DNA of 12,440 nucleotides, from the NCBI GenBank assembly GCA_016191985.1, contig JACPVB010000178.1, positions 1 through 12,440 on the forward strand. The letters are read 5' to 3'. Position numbers and translations under genes: made by a program. The notes beneath the pieces were generated by a model. It did no database searches. It had not been told where the DNA came from and saw only the letters and a list, made by a program, of their open reading frames with translations. This DNA is from Chloroflexota bacterium (GTDB lineage: Bacteria; Chloroflexota; Anaerolineae; Anaerolineales; Villigracilaceae). Below, in pieces: positions 1 through 5,785 of the stretch (the stretch's first letter is position 1; every line of letters begins with the position of its first letter).

Positions 1-270
1 GGTAAAACCATCATCACGCAAACTGTCCATCAGGTTGGTGATGTGTTGAAAAAAAATTGGTTCAGGAAGCGCCAGTCCACTGCTGCGCCAACCGAACGGG
101 AAGGATGGCAGGAGTCCGACACGGGGCGGATTACTTAGTTGGTCAGCAAGCAGATCGAGGTTATATCCCGAGCCGAGAGGCAGGATGAGCGGTGTGTCGC
201 GAGGAAGTTCCGCAACGGCATCCCAAGTCAACTCATCGTAATTGAAAAAAACAGTATTTCGCGTAGCCAA
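1..270 (-). CDS. Creatininase-family protein, N-terminal part (cut by window edge)
   Basis: The first 90 codons read on the minus strand; the 3' end lies outside the window. The start is a TTG at 270-268, preceded by a good Shine-Dalgarno GAGGTG (281-276) five bases away. No ATG or GTG lies between it and the upstream in-frame TGA. The N-terminus (residues 14-33, around ELTWDAVAELPRDTPLILPLGS) and the later LLPSFPFGW and HITNLMDSLRDDGF segments resemble creatininase / creatinine amidohydrolase proteins, which are metal-dependent amidohydrolases. After LPLGS, family members usually have E-Q-H-G with Glu and His as metal ligands. Here the sequence is GYNLDLLADQ and the stretch is shorter, so those two ligands are missing; an Asp may be kept. 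The protein may therefore be non-catalytic or a divergent subfamily. It is the third gene of the peptidase-GNAT operon, 32 bases after the GNAT stop. Family call is fairly sure; function is not. Confidence 0.62.
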   Translation of the reverse strand, partial: MATRNTVFFNYDELTWDAVAELPRDTPLILPLGSGYNLDLLADQLSNPPRVGLLPSFPFGWRSSGLALPEPIFFQHITNLMDSLRDDGFT

Positions 271-275
271 ATTAA

Positions 276-281
276 CACCTC
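276..281 (-). promoter_or_regulatory. Ribosome binding site deciding a TTG start
   Basis: GAGGTG on the minus strand, five bases upstream of the TTG at 270-268. It is the main reason to accept a TTG start for the creatininase-like gene, since no ATG or GTG is available in frame before the upstream stop. Confidence 0.6.
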
Positions 282-302
282 GCTTTTTCCTAATTCAAGT
301 AT

Positions 303-761
303 TTACACCAAAAACAAAGAAAACTCACTTACATACTTCACCAACCCACCAACAGGCAGGGACTTGAACTTTACCACCATGAATTGATCATCCACCCCAT
401 ATTCATTTTGCAAACCAAAGCCCCTTGCCTTTTGAAACCCAAAGCGCGTGTAGTATTTTGGATTGCCAAACACCACAGCATAATCATATTGTTGATCAAT
501 GCACATTTGCAAACCTGCGCGAATCAATTTAGAGCCAACTCCTTTTGATTGATAAGCAGGATCAACTGCAACAGGTGCAAGCCCCAGTCCTTTTTCATGC
601 GTGGATGGGTGAGTTGTTACCGGGCTAAACAGAATATGGCCGATTATTTTTTCGTCTAAAGTTGCAACGAGCGAGATGACGGCATTATCATTTTCTCGAA
701 TCGCGTTCACCAACTTGCTTTCAGCGTTGGAGGGGAATGTGGAAAGCAAAATGTTTTCCAC
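303..761 (-). CDS. GNAT-family N-acetyltransferase (YhbS-like), interrupted upstream
   Basis: A 152-codon open frame that starts at a GTG (761-759). GNAT enzymes transfer an acetyl group from acetyl-CoA to an amine; the substrate cannot be told from sequence. The acetyl-CoA binding motif A is clear at residues 60-80: GLAPVAV followed by DPAYQSKGVGSKLI, containing Q71-x-x-G74-x-G76. It is followed by VFGNPKYYTRFGF (97-109), typical of the YhbS-like branch. Just before the GTG, in the same frame, lies a TAA (767-765), and before that 14 codons that look like the missing first strand of the fold (MNISIIRPENPVDY). The real gene therefore probably began at 809, overlapping the peptidase stop as ATGA. 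No Shine-Dalgarno precedes the GTG, so this shorter product would depend on reinitiation. The rest of the frame is intact. Family call is strong; whether a working protein is made is uncertain. Confidence 0.75.
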   Translation of the reverse strand: MENILLSTFPSNAESKLVNAIRENDNAVISLVATLDEKIIGHILFSPVTTHPSTHEKGLGLAPVAVDPAYQSKGVGSKLIRAGLQMCIDQQYDYAVVFGNPKYYTRFGFQKARGFGLQNEYGVDDQFMVVKFKSLPVGGLVKYVSEFSLFLV

Positions 762-764
762 AGC

Positions 765-809
765 TTAGTAATCTACCGGGTTCTCTGGGCGGATGATAGA
801 GATATTCAT
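765..809 (-). pseudogene. 5' end of the GNAT gene ending in an in-frame TAA (codon 15)
   Basis: The ATG at 809-807 overlaps the peptidase stop TGA (808-806) as ATGA, a classic translational coupling. The 14 codons encode MNISIIRPENPVDY, matching the usual first strand of GNAT proteins (I-x-I-R-P-x-x-P-x-D-Y). The next codon is TAA, and the frame then continues without a shift as AVENILL into the rest of the acetyltransferase. A single base change from GAA, CAA or AAA would explain the stop. The gene as drawn is 303-809 with one nonsense codon. Confidence 0.7.
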
Positions 810-2659
810 TTCGGCAGGAGGTACCAATCCAGGAATCTTTCCATGCGCTCATATGCATCGAATAAATTTTCGCGCCGCAAAAATCCGTGTGGCTCATCGT
901 CGTAAGTCTTGTATTCAAAAGTTTTGCCTTCCCGACGCAAGGCCTCCACCCATTCTTCGCTGGCTTCAGGCGGGACAATGGTATCGAGCAGGCCATGCAA
1001 GATCAACACAGGCCTTTGGATATTTTTTGCCTCTGTGATCGGCGAACCTTTGAGATACGTTTGCAAATTTTCCGCTGGATGGCCGAGGAAGATTTCTGTG
1101 TACAGGCGAAGGCGCTTTTCACATTGTGCCCACGAACTAACCAGATTCGAATCACCATATTTTGCGATGCCACATGCAAATAAATATTCAGGGTCACGCG
1201 AGAGGGAACACACAGTCATGTAGCCGCCGTAACTCCCGCCAGTAATTGCGATGCGATCTGGTTTGATATCTTTTATTTTCTGTAAATATTTTGCGCCGTG
1301 CAAGCAATCCTGTGTATCGCCCAAGCCCCAGTCGTTGTAATTGGCGCGTTCAAAATCTTTGCCGTAGCCGGTGGAGCCGCGATAATTCGGCGCGAGGTAG
1401 GTGTATCCCTTTGCAACAAAATATTGCGCGATCTCGTCCCAGCCATAAATATATTGATCCTTCGGCCCGCCATGCGGATATAAAATGGCCGCGCCGTTTG
1501 ATTTTTCAGGACGGTACAAAAAGGCGGGGATTTCCAAGTCATCGTAACTTTTGTAAGAAACAAGTTCAGGCACGATGAATTTATTCTTCTGCATCGCGGG
1601 TGGATTGGAAAAGGTTAATTGCGTCACCTGCCTGGTTTTCAAATCCATGCGATAAATGTCGGGCGGGGTGATCGGCCCTTCAAATTCAAATGTGATGAAG
1701 GATTCATCCTTCGCCCAGTTTGGATTGGAATGAATCCCTGCCTCGCTTCTTAATTCAGACGTTAATCCTGATTCTGTTTCTATAAGCATTAACTCAAACG
1801 AGCCGTTTTTGTTTACCACCGCAAGGATTCTATTTCCCGAAGGCGACCATTCATATTGGAAAACATCCCGTCCCGCTTTGGTAAGTTGGTGCAAGCCATC
1901 TCCATTCGGCTTAATCAGATATAGTTCTTCTCGCTGAGTCTCCTGGGCGATGAAGGAAATCCACTGCCCATCGGGTGACCATTTGGACAACATGGCACGG
2001 ACAGATGGCTTTCCATACAAAGTGGTCTGTTTACCTGTCGCAATTTCAAGCAAAACAATATCGAGGCGATTGAGATCGTCGAAGCGGCGCAAGTTGAAGA
2101 GGATGAAATTTCCATCGGGGGAAGGGCGGGCATCCCAATGGTCACCAACTGTGTCCGTGGTTAGGGCGCGAGGCCAGGAACCGTCGCGGTCTGTGAGCAG
2201 AAGCTGATCTGCGTTGTTGCGTTCGACCGTGACAATCAGACCATTTGAATCAGGCATCCAGCGCGGACCGCTCGCGGCTGCGGTGAAGTCTGTGATCTTT
2301 TTGGGCAGGCCGCCATCGTGAGGGACAATGTGAACGTGGCCTTTGATGCCAAAAGCCAGCCAGTTTCCGTCCGGCGACCATTCCGGGGTTTCATCGTCCC
2401 AATAGGGAGCCAGGGGACGGTCGGTAGTGATGCGCGAGAGCCAGCCTCCGTTGGAGGGCATGGTGAATACATCGGAGAGTGTTTCACCGTCCTTGATGCA
2501 GGCAATCTGTCCCTGAGAAGAAAGCGAATGAGACCGGACCCGCTCAAGGGAAGTCAGAAGCGAGAGGTTTAATCCAGAAGGAGGATCAAGGTCTGTTCGT
2601 TTTAATGAAGGCCAGCCGTTCCGTTCGTATTTTTCAGTGAGTTTGACAGGGTTATCCAT
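806..2659 (-). CDS. S9-family serine peptidase (prolyl oligopeptidase / acylaminoacyl-peptidase type)
   Basis: A 617-residue cytoplasmic peptidase with no signal peptide. The N-terminal half is a beta-propeller of the TolB/WD-like kind, seen in repeated W-S-P-D-G or similar motifs near residues 94, 179, 227 and 271. The C-terminal half (about 365-617) is an alpha/beta hydrolase of Peptidase_S9 type. The catalytic triad is visible: Ser476 in GGSYGGYM, Asp559 in HGLLDTIVPP, His591 in DDEPHGF. HGG at 396-398 is the likely oxyanion-hole segment. Length is normal for the family. Such enzymes cleave short peptides, often from an N-acylated end or after proline; the exact specificity cannot be read here. 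The ATG at 2659 has an AGGGA sequence about six bases upstream. It is the first gene of the minus-strand operon and diverges from the peptide ABC transporter, which suggests it degrades imported peptides (inference). Its stop overlaps the GNAT start. Confidence 0.93.
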   Translation of the reverse strand: MDNPVKLTEKYERNGWPSLKRTDLDPPSGLNLSLLTSLERVRSHSLSSQGQIACIKDGETLSDVFTMPSNGGWLSRITTDRPLAPYWDDETPEWSPDGNWLAFGIKGHVHIVPHDGGLPKKITDFTAAASGPRWMPDSNGLIVTVERNNADQLLLTDRDGSWPRALTTDTVGDHWDARPSPDGNFILFNLRRFDDLNRLDIVLLEIATGKQTTLYGKPSVRAMLSKWSPDGQWISFIAQETQREELYLIKPNGDGLHQLTKAGRDVFQYEWSPSGNRILAVVNKNGSFELMLIETESGLTSELRSEAGIHSNPNWAKDESFITFEFEGPITPPDIYRMDLKTRQVTQLTFSNPPAMQKNKFIVPELVSYKSYDDLEIPAFLYRPEKSNGAAILYPHGGPKDQYIYGWDEIAQYFVAKGYTYLAPNYRGSTGYGKDFERANYNDWGLGDTQDCLHGAKYLQKIKDIKPDRIAITGGSYGGYMTVCSLSRDPEYLFACGIAKYGDSNLVSSWAQCEKRLRLYTEIFLGHPAENLQTYLKGSPITEAKNIQRPVLILHGLLDTIVPPEASEEWVEALRREGKTFEYKTYDDEPHGFLRRENLFDAYERMERFLDWYLLPK

Positions 2660-2677
2660 GTGAGTCCCTTTCGGTTT

Positions 2678-2706
2678 CGTATGGTCTTCTCAAAGTCGCT
2701 TGACAA
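2678..2706 (-). promoter_or_regulatory. Possible promoter of the peptidase operon
   Basis: On the minus strand, TTGTCA (2706-2701, five of six to the -35 consensus) is followed by a 17-base spacer and CATACG (2683-2678, three of six to the -10 consensus). It lies just upstream of the peptidase ATG. The -35 lies inside the putative mobile repeat and the -10 crosses its edge. The -10 match is weak. Confidence 0.27.
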
Positions 2707-2863
2707 AGGCTTATGTCATGCTGAGGGGCGGTTTTTGCCCCGAAGCATCTCTACCAAGCCATGTCCGAGACCCTCACCGCACTGCATCCGCACCGCGGTG
2801 CATGTGTCGGTCGCGGAAAACGCTCCCTCAGGGTGACATGGGTTAGACTTTGAGAAAGCCATG
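2681..2863. mobile_element. Putative MITE-like repeat with inverted ends and an 11-base direct repeat
   Basis: A non-coding element of about 183 bases. Its ends are inverted copies: 2681-2697 against 2846-2863, with 15 of 17 positions matching, including a perfect 11-base TTCTCAAAGTC / GACTTTGAGAA. A second inverted pair lies inside: TGTCATGCTGAGGG (2714-2727) against CCCTCAGGGTGACA (2825-2838), 12 of 14 matching. Outside the ends sits a perfect direct repeat TTCGGTTTCGT at 2670-2680 and 2864-2874, which looks like a target-site duplication. Inside are a small GGGGC/GCCCC hairpin (2725-2741) and a 12-base palindrome GCACCGCGGTGC (2790-2801). There is no transposase, so it would be non-autonomous. 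The TGTCATGCTGAG...CTCAGGGTGACA style resembles dispersed repeats common in some bacterial genomes (recollection, not checked). It could also be an old structured repeat rather than a transposon. Confidence 0.5.
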
Positions 2864-2880
2864 TTCGGTTTCGTGTCAAG

Positions 2881-2911
2881 TATAGCAAAATAATTAAAAT
2901 TACAGTACAAT
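2881..2911 (+). promoter_or_regulatory. AT-rich promoter-like tract upstream of the transporter operon
   Basis: A strongly AT-rich tract upstream of the leader, with a -10-like TACAAT (2906-2911). No convincing -35 is found 16-18 bases upstream, so this is only a location guess. It is the most promoter-like stretch between the repeat and the transporter operon. Confidence 0.22.
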
Positions 2912-2928
2912 TTTTAAAGGATAATCTC

Positions 2929-2961
2929 TTGAAACGTTTGGAATGTGCCATTCTGGAGTAA
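2929..2961 (+). CDS. Possible 10-codon leader peptide ORF
   Basis: TTG followed by nine codons and TAA, encoding MKRLECAILE. An AAAGGA Shine-Dalgarno (2916-2921) lies seven bases before the TTG. The stop codon sits at the base of the long hairpin at 2960-3006, the layout seen in translation-controlled attenuators. No run of one amino acid's codons is present, so the usual starvation signal is missing. A chance ORF is quite possible. Confidence 0.2.
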   Translation: MKRLECAILE

Positions 2962-3007
2962 ACAAACCCGCATTACGGCAGGACTCTGCCATGATGCGGG
3001 TTGTTTT
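2960..3007 (+). terminator. Long terminator-shaped hairpin in the transporter leader
   Basis: AACCCGCAT (2965-2973) pairs perfectly with ATGCGGGTT (2994-3002). Inside it GGCAG (2977-2981) pairs with CTGCC (2986-2990) around a GACT loop, separated by a TAC/ATG internal loop. With A2964 bulged, AAAC (2960-2963) also pairs with GTTT (3003-3006). A short T-rich run (TTGTTTTC) follows. It has terminator or attenuator form but no upstream plus-strand gene to terminate except the tiny leader ORF, so it may control read-through into the binding-protein gene 35 bases further on, or shield the mRNA 5' end. Confidence 0.5.
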
Positions 3008-3030
3008 CAAATGTTTGATATTCAATCAAC

Positions 3031-3036
3031 GAGGAG
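3031..3036 (+). promoter_or_regulatory. Ribosome binding site of the binding-protein gene
   Basis: GAGGAG five bases before the ATG at 3042. It fixes this start against longer in-frame options from 2943, which would translate through the hairpin and put 33 residues before a lipoprotein signal peptide. Confidence 0.8.
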
Positions 3037-3041
3037 AGAAT

Positions 3042-4682
3042 ATGAGATCCAAATTTTTGTTCGTGGTGGTAATTCTTTCATTGATACTGGCTTCCTGTGG
3101 GGGAGGCGGGCAAACGGCTACTGTCCGCATTGGCTGGGCTGGCAGCCCAGATACGCTGAATCCGGGCACAGCCGTTCTCTCAGAGGCGTACACGATCTTT
3201 GCGCTGGTGTACGACACGATCTATGAATACCAATTGGATGGCACCTACAAACTGGATGTAGCGGAAAGCGCGGATGTATCGGACGACGGCCTGACATGGA
3301 CTTTCAAGATCCGCGATGGGATCAAATTCCACGATGGTGAATCCATGACGGCGGAGGATGTGGCCTTCTCGGTCAACCTGTATAAATCGAACCCCGATTA
3401 TGTTTACCTCAATTCATACACGGCAAACTTCGATACCGTCGAAGCGACGGATGATACGACCGTGGTGATCACATTGCTCGAAGCAGTTCCAAACATGGAC
3501 TACCTGCTTTCCTATCTTTACATCGTGCCGCAGCACATCTGGCAGGATCATTTCGAAGCGCCCGCCTCGGTGGAATTTGAAAATCTTGAAATGATCGGTA
3601 CCGGTCCGTTCAAAATGGCGGAGTATGCCCAGAATGAATTTGTCCGCCTGACTGCCAACAAGGATCATTTCCAAAATCCGCCCAAGATAGATGAAGTTGT
3701 CTTCCAAACCTTCGAGAGCCAGGACATTTTGGTTCAGTCTCTGAAAAGTGGACAGGTGGATATGATCACCGAAATGCCGGCAACCGCCGTGGAGACCTTG
3801 AAAGGGGAAGCTACAATAGAGGTTGTGACTGGCGCTCCCTTCGCCCCGGATGTCTCGGATGTCATTTTTAACCAGGTTGACCCGGAGAAATGCCCAACCG
3901 ATGTGGGCGGACTTTGCACCGGTCACCCGGCTCTGCGTGACAGGAATGTGCGCCTCGCGCTTGCCCATGCAACGGACAAACAAAAACTAATTGATGTTGT
4001 CCAGTTGGGCTTTGCAACCCCCGGCCTGACTCTGATCCCTGACGGCCTGGGACATTGGTATAACGACACCCTCACAGATTTTGAATTTGACGTAGACAAG
4101 GCAAATTCCATCCTCGACGATGCGGGCTATGTTGACACGGATAGCGATGGAGTGCGTGAGATGCCAGATGGTTCTCGCCCATTGACCTTCCGTATGCACT
4201 GGCCCAGCGACAGTATCGATGCGCCGCGCCAGGCCGAGTTGCTCTCTGAGATGTGGGAATTGGTGGGAGTGTCGCTCGAATTGCAGGCGGTTGACCCCGA
4301 CGCCTTGACGGCGGAATGTTGCCCTACTTTCGACTTCGACATCATCCTATGGGGCTGGGGATCGGACCCCGACCCGAACCTTCTGCTTTCGGTGTATACC
4401 ACGGATGAAATCCCCAATGGTTATAACGAAACGGGATATTCCAACCCGGAAGTGGACCAGCTCAATATCGAACAGGGACGGGAACTGGATCCGCAAAAAC
4501 GACAGGAGACCGTCTGGCAAATCCAGCAGATCGTCTTCGACGATGTCGTGTACATCATCCCATACTATGCCCAGGCCGTTCAAGCTTACCGTACCGACCG
4601 GTTTACCGGCTGGGTCACGGACCTTGGCAAGGTGGAACTTTCTGATGTCAGTTCGCTGGTAGCCATCGAACCTGTGAAGTAG
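3042..4682 (+). CDS. Oligopeptide-type ABC transporter substrate-binding lipoprotein (SBP_bac_5)
   Basis: A 546-residue extracytoplasmic binding protein of the DppA/OppA cluster that would capture peptides, or a related ligand, for the permeases encoded downstream. It begins with a lipoprotein signal peptide: MRSK, a hydrophobic stretch, and lipobox LASC with the lipidated Cys19, then a Gly-rich tether. The mature part shows family landmarks: GSPDTLNPG (34-42), the DGLTWTFKIRDGIKFHDGE region (82-100) with AEDVAFS soon after, GTGPF (186-190), and a DTDSDGVRE loop (365-373) after AGYV, also seen in relatives and resembling a calcium-binding loop. Two extra cysteine pairs, C284/C292 and C426/C427, are visible. 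The start at 3042 is chosen for its Shine-Dalgarno and signal peptide. First gene of the transporter operon. The exact substrate is not determined; nickel, sugar or peptide members exist in this fold class. Confidence 0.93.
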   Translation: MRSKFLFVVVILSLILASCGGGGQTATVRIGWAGSPDTLNPGTAVLSEAYTIFALVYDTIYEYQLDGTYKLDVAESADVSDDGLTWTFKIRDGIKFHDGESMTAEDVAFSVNLYKSNPDYVYLNSYTANFDTVEATDDTTVVITLLEAVPNMDYLLSYLYIVPQHIWQDHFEAPASVEFENLEMIGTGPFKMAEYAQNEFVRLTANKDHFQNPPKIDEVVFQTFESQDILVQSLKSGQVDMITEMPATAVETLKGEATIEVVTGAPFAPDVSDVIFNQVDPEKCPTDVGGLCTGHPALRDRNVRLALAHATDKQKLIDVVQLGFATPGLTLIPDGLGHWYNDTLTDFEFDVDKANSILDDAGYVDTDSDGVREMPDGSRPLTFRMHWPSDSIDAPRQAELLSEMWELVGVSLELQAVDPDALTAECCPTFDFDIILWGWGSDPDPNLLLSVYTTDEIPNGYNETGYSNPEVDQLNIEQGRELDPQKRQETVWQIQQIVFDDVVYIIPYYAQAVQAYRTDRFTGWVTDLGKVELSDVSSLVAIEPVK

Positions 4683-4699
4683 CCGGGAGAATGACAACG

Positions 4700-4728
4700 C
4701 CAGGGGCGGCAAATGATGCCGCCCCTGG
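4700..4728 (+). other. Perfect 11-bp intercistronic hairpin
   Basis: CCAGGGGCGGC (4700-4710) and GCCGCCCCTGG (4718-4728) are exact inverted copies around a seven-base loop. Only two T's follow, so it is not a typical intrinsic terminator. It lies 17 bases after the binding-protein stop. In many ABC operons such hairpins protect the upstream binding-protein mRNA from 3' decay and keep it more abundant than the permease message (established for other operons, inferred here). Confidence 0.65.
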
Positions 4729-4753
4729 TTCTACCCATCAAAGTGAGAATCTT

Positions 4754-5782
4754 TTGAATCGCTTACGATATTTTCTAAAAAAGATCGGCTGGGCCTTGTC
4801 TACGATCCTGTTCGTGCTTGTGCTCAACTTTTTTTTATTCCGCGTTTTGCCGGGCGATCCGGCGCGGGCCGGTGTGCATGATCCCCGCCTGAAAAAGGAG
4901 TCCATCGAGGCGCTGCGTGTACGTTTCGGGCTGGATAAACCGGTCATCAATTGCTTCGAGTCGCTGAACCCGGTTGAATTCGGCAGTTGCAGCGTCAATC
5001 CGTTGGATACTCAATTCTTCATTTATTTGAAAAACCTCCTCACAGGAGAGTTGGGAATCAGCTACCATACCAATCGTCCGGTGACGGAGATTCTCGCTGA
5101 ACGGTTGTGGAACACGGTGCTGTTGATTGGCGCGGGACAGATCCTTTCGATCCTCATCGGCATGGCTTTTGGCATCTTTGCGGCGTGGAAGGCGCGGACA
5201 TCGATTGATTATGCGGCTGTGACCAGCAGTCTTATTGCCTGGAGTCTGCCGACGTTCTGGCTTGGAATTATTTTGCTTTTCTGGGGCAGTGCAAACGGAT
5301 TTCCATTGGCCGGCAAGGCGACCCCTGGCATGAGCTCCATGCCGTTACTGCAACAATGGGGAGATATTGCCCATCACATGTTTCTGCCGACTCTGACGTA
5401 CACCATCGTTTACATGGGCGAATACACGCTCATCATGCGCTCCAGCCTGATGGATGTGCTTTCAGAGGATTACATTCTGACGGCAAAAGCCAAGGGACTG
5501 AGCACTTTTCAAATCCTGAAAGACCATGCGCTCAAAAATGCCATGCTCCCGCTGGTGACGGTGATTGCCATCAATTTAGGTTTCACTGTGGCGGGCGCAA
5601 TTCAAATCGAGACCGTGTTCTCATGGCCGGGACTGGGGATCGCCGTCTATGAAGCTGTGGGGCGGCGTGATTTCCCATTATTGCAAGGGGCCTTTCTTTT
5701 GATCGCCGTGGCAGTCATCCTTGCCAACCTCATTGCGGACCTGACCTATGCCTATCTCGACCCGCGCGTGCAAACGGAGTAA
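4754..5782 (+). CDS. ABC transporter permease, DppB/OppB type
   Basis: The first inner-membrane permease of the peptide importer, about 342 residues from a TTG start. A hydrophobic segment follows the start (about 13-32), then the N-terminal signature FRVLPGDPAR. Next comes an extracytoplasmic loop with two cysteines (67 and 79), then the membrane core. The cytoplasmic EAA loop that docks the ATPase is visible as DYILTAKAKGLSTFQILKDH (about 239-258), followed by ALKNAMLP. The C-terminus has the usual IETVFSWPGLG and LDPR motifs. The frame is also open back to an ATG at 4691. That start has its purine-rich GGGAG only one base away, and its first residues would be a Gly/Ala/Pro-rich translation of the hairpin. 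The TTG at 4754, with AAGTGAG (4741-4747) upstream, looks better. The family call is firm; the start is open. Confidence 0.9.
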   Translation: MNRLRYFLKKIGWALSTILFVLVLNFFLFRVLPGDPARAGVHDPRLKKESIEALRVRFGLDKPVINCFESLNPVEFGSCSVNPLDTQFFIYLKNLLTGELGISYHTNRPVTEILAERLWNTVLLIGAGQILSILIGMAFGIFAAWKARTSIDYAAVTSSLIAWSLPTFWLGIILLFWGSANGFPLAGKATPGMSSMPLLQQWGDIAHHMFLPTLTYTIVYMGEYTLIMRSSLMDVLSEDYILTAKAKGLSTFQILKDHALKNAMLPLVTVIAINLGFTVAGAIQIETVFSWPGLGIAVYEAVGRRDFPLLQGAFLLIAVAVILANLIADLTYAYLDPRVQTE

Positions 5783-5785
5783 CTG

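Noticed and set aside
139..387. 82-codon plus-strand frame at the left edge
   Set aside because: It runs antisense across both the creatininase-like and GNAT genes and has no domain or ribosome site.
2716..2951. Two short overlapping minus-strand frames (64 and 66 codons) in the intergenic region
   Set aside because: They lie mostly inside the palindromic repeat, have low-quality peptide composition and overlap each other in different frames.
2943..3041. Longer N-terminus for the binding protein from an ATG at 2943
   Set aside because: It would translate through the hairpin and place 33 residues before a perfect lipoprotein signal; the ATG at 3042 has GAGGAG at good spacing.
3414..3983. 189-codon minus-strand frame inside the binding-protein gene
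   Set aside because: Antisense shadow of a clearly coding frame; no recognisable domain.
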